DNA from: Treponema sp.
GTDB lineage: Bacteria > Spirochaetota > Spirochaetia > Treponematales > Breznakiellaceae
Assembly (NCBI GenBank): GCA_031275515.1
Contig: JAISOQ010000190.1
Coordinates: forward strand, 1 to 8,631
Direction of reading: 5' to 3'
DNA length: 8,631 nucleotides
Part shown: positions 6,704-8,631 of the stretch, piece after piece
Layout: each line of letters opens with the position of its first letter
Numbering within the stretch: the stretch's first letter is position 1
Position numbers and translations under genes: made by a program
Notes under the pieces: model-generated
The model's input: the letters and a program-made list of their open reading frames with translations, nothing else
The model's database searches: none
Told to the model about the DNA's origin: nothing

Positions 6704-6744
6704 CATCGGAGGCTTAATCCGCAGGTTAAGCCTCCGATGCTTTT
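6704..6744 (+). terminator. Rho-independent terminator of the importer operon
   Basis: CATCGGAGGCTTAA (6704-6717) and TTAAGCCTCCGATG (6726-6739) form a perfect 14-bp stem with an 8-nt loop, followed by CTTTT (6740-6744). The T-run is short but the stem is very stable. It separates the sugar importer from the next unit. Confidence 0.85.
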
Positions 6745-6755
6745 GAGTGCTGCCA

Positions 6756-6785
6756 TTATCCGGCCTGGATACGGGTGGCGGATAA
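6756..6785 (+). other. Hairpin in the 6626-6926 spacer
   Basis: TTATCCG (6756-6762) plus CC (6764-6765) pairs with GGCGGATAA (6777-6785): nine pairs, one bulged G, 11-nt loop. A T-rich but interrupted stretch follows (attcttcattatttt). It could be a weak backup terminator. Apart from this, the other two hairpins and a weak promoter, I see nothing coding in the 301-nt spacer. Confidence 0.4.
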
Positions 6786-6879
6786 ATTCTTCATTATTTT
6801 AACGGCGTAAATACCTCGAATTTAGCAAGATGTATTAAACAGAACATCAGCCGTTATCCTGAAGGTTACCCGGCAATAC

Positions 6880-6908
6880 TTCATTTTTTTCCGGTTGTAC
6901 TGTATACT
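6880..6908 (+). promoter_or_regulatory. Weak predicted promoter for the amrS unit
   Basis: TATACT (6903-6908) is a good -10 box, but the -35 position at 17-nt spacing is TTCATT (6880-6885), only a partial match. The start would fall near 6915, just before the AGGAGG ribosome-binding site, leaving an almost minimal leader. Confidence 0.3.
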
Positions 6909-6926
6909 TAAAGCCAGGAGGTTTGT

Positions 6927-7304
6927 ATGGCTACGAGTTATCTTGAAACATTGCCCCTTAGCAAAATCGCCAAATATCAGGGAGGCCCTCCCAAAGATAC
7001 GGTTACTTTTGTGGGATTTCCTCAGCAGCATCCTTCGGATAAATACAAACTCATCCTGGTCAATGATCCCTTAGGGGATAATCCCACAGTGATGGAGTTT
7101 AAACTGGACGATGTACTCTATGCCGAAGAGGTTCATTCTGCAGTCACCGAAGCGGGAGAAGGCGTCCCGCTGGTCAGGCTCTGGATACGCCGCGGCGCAC
7201 GGGGAGTCATCATGGAGCCTTTTGAAGTGCAGGACCCCATCCGGTTTGTGAACAAGGCATCGGGGACCGACATGAAACAGCGGACCCGGTTTCTGACGGA
7301 ATGA
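6927..7304 (+). CDS. Unrecognised 125-residue protein upstream of amrS
   Basis: I do not recognise this family. The gene is convincing: AGGAGG (6916-6921) lies 5 nt before the ATG, and its end overlaps the next gene by 4 nt (ATGA, 7301-7304), so both are probably co-translated. The protein has no cysteine, no signal peptide and no membrane segment, so it should be a small soluble cytoplasmic protein. Visible landmarks are a Gly/Pro turn (KYQGGPPKDTVTFVGF), VNDPLGDNPTVMEF, and alternating hydrophobic strands (PLVRLWIRRGARGVIMEPF), suggesting a mainly beta fold with about six strands. It ends in a basic tail. The tight link to a radical SAM enzyme makes it a candidate partner or substrate of that enzyme, but that is inference from position only. 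Confidence 0.85.
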   Translation: MATSYLETLPLSKIAKYQGGPPKDTVTFVGFPQQHPSDKYKLILVNDPLGDNPTVMEFKLDDVLYAEEVHSAVTEAGEGVPLVRLWIRRGARGVIMEPFEVQDPIRFVNKASGTDMKQRTRFLTE

Positions 7305-8359
7305 CGGAGGCTCAGGGCCCGCCCCGGTATTTCAGTCCTCTACAGACCGAAAGCGGCGCCTCCCTGGTCCGGTGCGGGCTTTGCCCCCGACGGTGCGGCA
7401 TTCCCCCCGGCGGTTCCGGGCAGTGCGGAGTCAGGCGGAACCGGGATGGAGCGGGGGACCTCCCCTTCTACGGCCTTGTCACCGCTATGGCGGCGGACCC
7501 TATAGAAAAAAAGCCCCTGTACCATTTCAGACCCGGTTCGTCTATCTTGTCCATAGGTTTTACGGGCTGCAACCTGCATTGCCCCTTCTGCCAGAACTGG
7601 CGAATTTCCCAGGGAACATCCGCCGCATCAGGGGGCAAAAGGTTTTCTCCCGCCGAAGTGATAGCCGCCGCTCAATCCTGGGGGTTCCGCCAAATCGCCT
7701 ACACCTACTCGGAACCCCTGGTCCATGCGGAATTCCTCCTGGACTGCATGAAGCTGGCCCGGGAAGCGGGAATAGCCAACGTTCTGGTGAGTAACGGTTG
7801 TGTAAACCGGGAACCGGCGGCGGACATCCTTGCCCTGACCGACGCCGCCAATATAGACCTTAAAGCCTTTTCGGAAGAGACTTATTCCCGCGTTCTCGGC
7901 GGGGACCTCGCTGCTGTTCTCTCCTTTATCAAAGCGGTCTACGCCGCCGGGGTTCATCTGGAAATTACCACCCTCATAGTACCGGGCCTCAACGACAGCG
8001 CCGAAGAAACGGAAAAATGCGCCGGTTTCATCGCCGGCCTTTCCCGGGACATTCCCTGGCATCTTTCGGCTTATCACCCGGACTACCGTTGGAACGCCCC
8101 TCCCACAGAAAGCGCCTTCCTCATCCGTACTGTCCGCCGCGCCAGGGAAACCCTTTTGTATGTGTATGCCGGCAACATAGACGGCGGGGTACACGCCCAG
8201 GACCTGCACGATACCGTCTGTCCCGCCTGCGGACGGCTTCTGATCCAACGCCAAGGCTACCGGATCAACCCCAGCGGGATTGCAGTGAAAAAAGCTGACG
8301 GCGTATATTACTGCGTCCATTGCGGAGAACCGGCGCCTTTTGTTTCGGCGGGAATATAG
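7301..8359 (+). CDS. amrS: AmmeMemoRadiSam system radical SAM enzyme (AmrS-like)
   Basis: Radical SAM protein of 352 residues. An N-terminal cysteine motif, CGLCPRRC...GQCGVR (Cys25, 28, 32, 42), is followed by the iron-sulfur/SAM motif GCNLHCPFCQNW with CxxxCxxC at Cys90, Cys94 and Cys97. Family landmarks follow in order: YTYSEPLVHAEFLLDC, VLVSNG, NIDLKAFSEETYSRVLGG, HLEITTLIVPGLNDS, WHLSAYHPDY and YVYAGNIDG. A C-terminal pair CPAC (307-310) and CVHC (338-341) looks like a metal knuckle. These match the radical SAM member of the AmmeMemoRadiSam group, related to pyruvate-formate-lyase activases, whose reaction is not well established. Most genomes also carry a Memo-like and an AMMECR1-like gene, but none is visible here. 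The ATG overlaps the preceding gene by 4 nt and has only a weak Shine-Dalgarno, in line with coupling. Confidence 0.9.
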   Translation: MTEAQGPPRYFSPLQTESGASLVRCGLCPRRCGIPPGGSGQCGVRRNRDGAGDLPFYGLVTAMAADPIEKKPLYHFRPGSSILSIGFTGCNLHCPFCQNWRISQGTSAASGGKRFSPAEVIAAAQSWGFRQIAYTYSEPLVHAEFLLDCMKLAREAGIANVLVSNGCVNREPAADILALTDAANIDLKAFSEETYSRVLGGDLAAVLSFIKAVYAAGVHLEITTLIVPGLNDSAEETEKCAGFIAGLSRDIPWHLSAYHPDYRWNAPPTESAFLIRTVRRARETLLYVYAGNIDGGVHAQDLHDTVCPACGRLLIQRQGYRINPSGIAVKKADGVYYCVHCGEPAPFVSAGI

Positions 8360-8371
8360 GGAAGTATTGAA

Positions 8372-8536
8372 ATGTATAGAGACTTTACTATATCAATATG
8401 CGACAAAGAATTGAGTGAACTCAAGACAAAATTAGCCTCTGTGAAATTTCCAAAGGAAAACCATTTTGAAAAAAGTTGGGATATTGGTATTCATTCTGTC
8501 GAGTTAGATAGGCTCACTGCTGTCCGGTTTAAATGA
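8372..8536 (+). pseudogene. Truncated epoxide hydrolase N-terminal fragment
   Basis: A 54-codon frame starting 12 nt after amrS. FTISICDKELSELKTKLASV, then FPKE and SWDIGIHSVELDRL match the start of the epoxide hydrolase N-terminal domain, whose usual form is F.I..p...L..L..RL....P.....W..G....L..L. Intact members are several hundred residues long, with an alpha/beta hydrolase domain carrying the catalytic Asp-His-Asp/Glu; all of that is missing here. The frame stops at TGA 8534-8536, just after the homologous part, next to an A-rich run and the inverted repeat at 8549. The codons are AT-rich, unlike amrS. GGGAAG lies about 7 nt before the ATG. It is most simply a gene stub cut by an insertion or deletion. 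Confidence 0.7.
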
Positions 8537-8548
8537 AAGAAAAAAAAC

Positions 8549-8621
8549 AGCTTGTATTTTACCCTTGCAGATGGTATAACGAAATTACCGTAAATTTATA
8601 TACCACAAGGAAATACAAGCT
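8549..8621. repeat. 73-nt imperfect inverted repeat, possible mobile-element end
   Basis: AGCTTGTATTT (8549-8559) is perfectly inverted at AAATACAAGCT (8611-8621). Inside it CCTTG (8563-8567) pairs with CAAGG (8606-8610), and GGTATA (8573-8578) with TATACC (8599-8604): 22 pairs with asymmetric bulges and a 20-nt loop. The right arm holds AAGGA (8607-8611), a candidate ribosome-binding site, and an ATG follows directly at 8622. The position next to a truncated gene suggests an insertion-sequence end, but the element runs out of the window and its family cannot be named. Confidence 0.65.
8552..8580 (+). promoter_or_regulatory. Predicted promoter inside the left arm of the inverted repeat
   Basis: TTGTAT (8552-8557, 4/6 of -35), 17-nt spacer, TATAAC (8575-8580, 5/6 of -10), start near 8587. 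A transcript from here would lack the left arm of the repeat and leave the AAGGA before ATG 8622 unpaired. Confidence 0.4.
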
Positions 8622-8631
8622 ATGACATCGG
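8622..8631 (+). CDS. Start of a gene cut by the window edge
   Basis: ATG ACA TCG follows AAGGA (8607-8611) at 10 nt and a plausible promoter at 8552-8580. Only three codons are visible (Met-Thr-Ser), so no function can be given; a transposase is one possibility given the inverted repeat in front. Confidence 0.3.

Noticed and set aside
5900..6706. 268-codon minus-strand frame opposite the second permease
   Set aside because: Antisense to a clear membrane protein; the translation is polar, low in features and lacks a start signal.
8549..8621. Reading the bulged inverted repeat as an integron attC site
   Set aside because: The arms lack the required AAC...GTT core ends, although the bulged shape is similar.

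Overview
The window looks like chromosome from a spirochaete, most likely a Treponema-type gut bacterium. This is inferred from the protein style, the relaxed lipoprotein signal and an ABC sugar importer without its own ATPase; there is no rRNA or marker gene to confirm it. The core, roughly 240-8360, is GC-rich. Both edges are clearly AT-rich: 16 of 60 G/C at 121-180 and 21 of 60 at 8401-8460, against 39 of 60 at 8221-8280.

The main unit (296-6625) is a divergent carbohydrate-use locus. Leftward are a cytoplasmic GH2 glycosidase and, 13 nt behind it, an ArsR-type regulator with a large extra C-terminal domain. Rightward are a lipoprotein solute-binding protein and two CUT1-type permeases. 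The importer should bring in a glycoside or oligosaccharide, the GH2 enzyme should cleave it inside the cell, and the regulator probably senses the sugar. No ATP-binding subunit is present, so a shared MsmK/UgpC-like ATPase elsewhere is expected.

The 400-nt divergent spacer (3042-3441) is the most structured part. It has two near-consensus -35 boxes facing away from each other inside one inverted repeat. A 12-bp perfect inverted repeat lies near each predicted transcription start and is the candidate operator pair. The rightward leader carries a 16-C homopolymer after CCG repeats, plus two tiny overlapping reading frames. Two hairpins separate the binding-protein gene from the permeases, and a strong terminator follows the second permease.

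After that terminator, a second rightward unit holds an unrecognised 125-residue protein that overlaps by 4 nt an AmmeMemoRadiSam-type radical SAM enzyme (amrS). Its usual partners, Memo and AMMECR1, are not in the window.

The right edge (8361-8631) is AT-rich. It holds the N-terminal stub of an epoxide hydrolase, then a 73-nt imperfect inverted repeat containing a promoter in one arm and a ribosome-binding site in the other, just before an ATG at 8622. This looks like the start of an inserted element. The left edge (1-237) has AT-rich, possibly decayed coding sequence in two frames.
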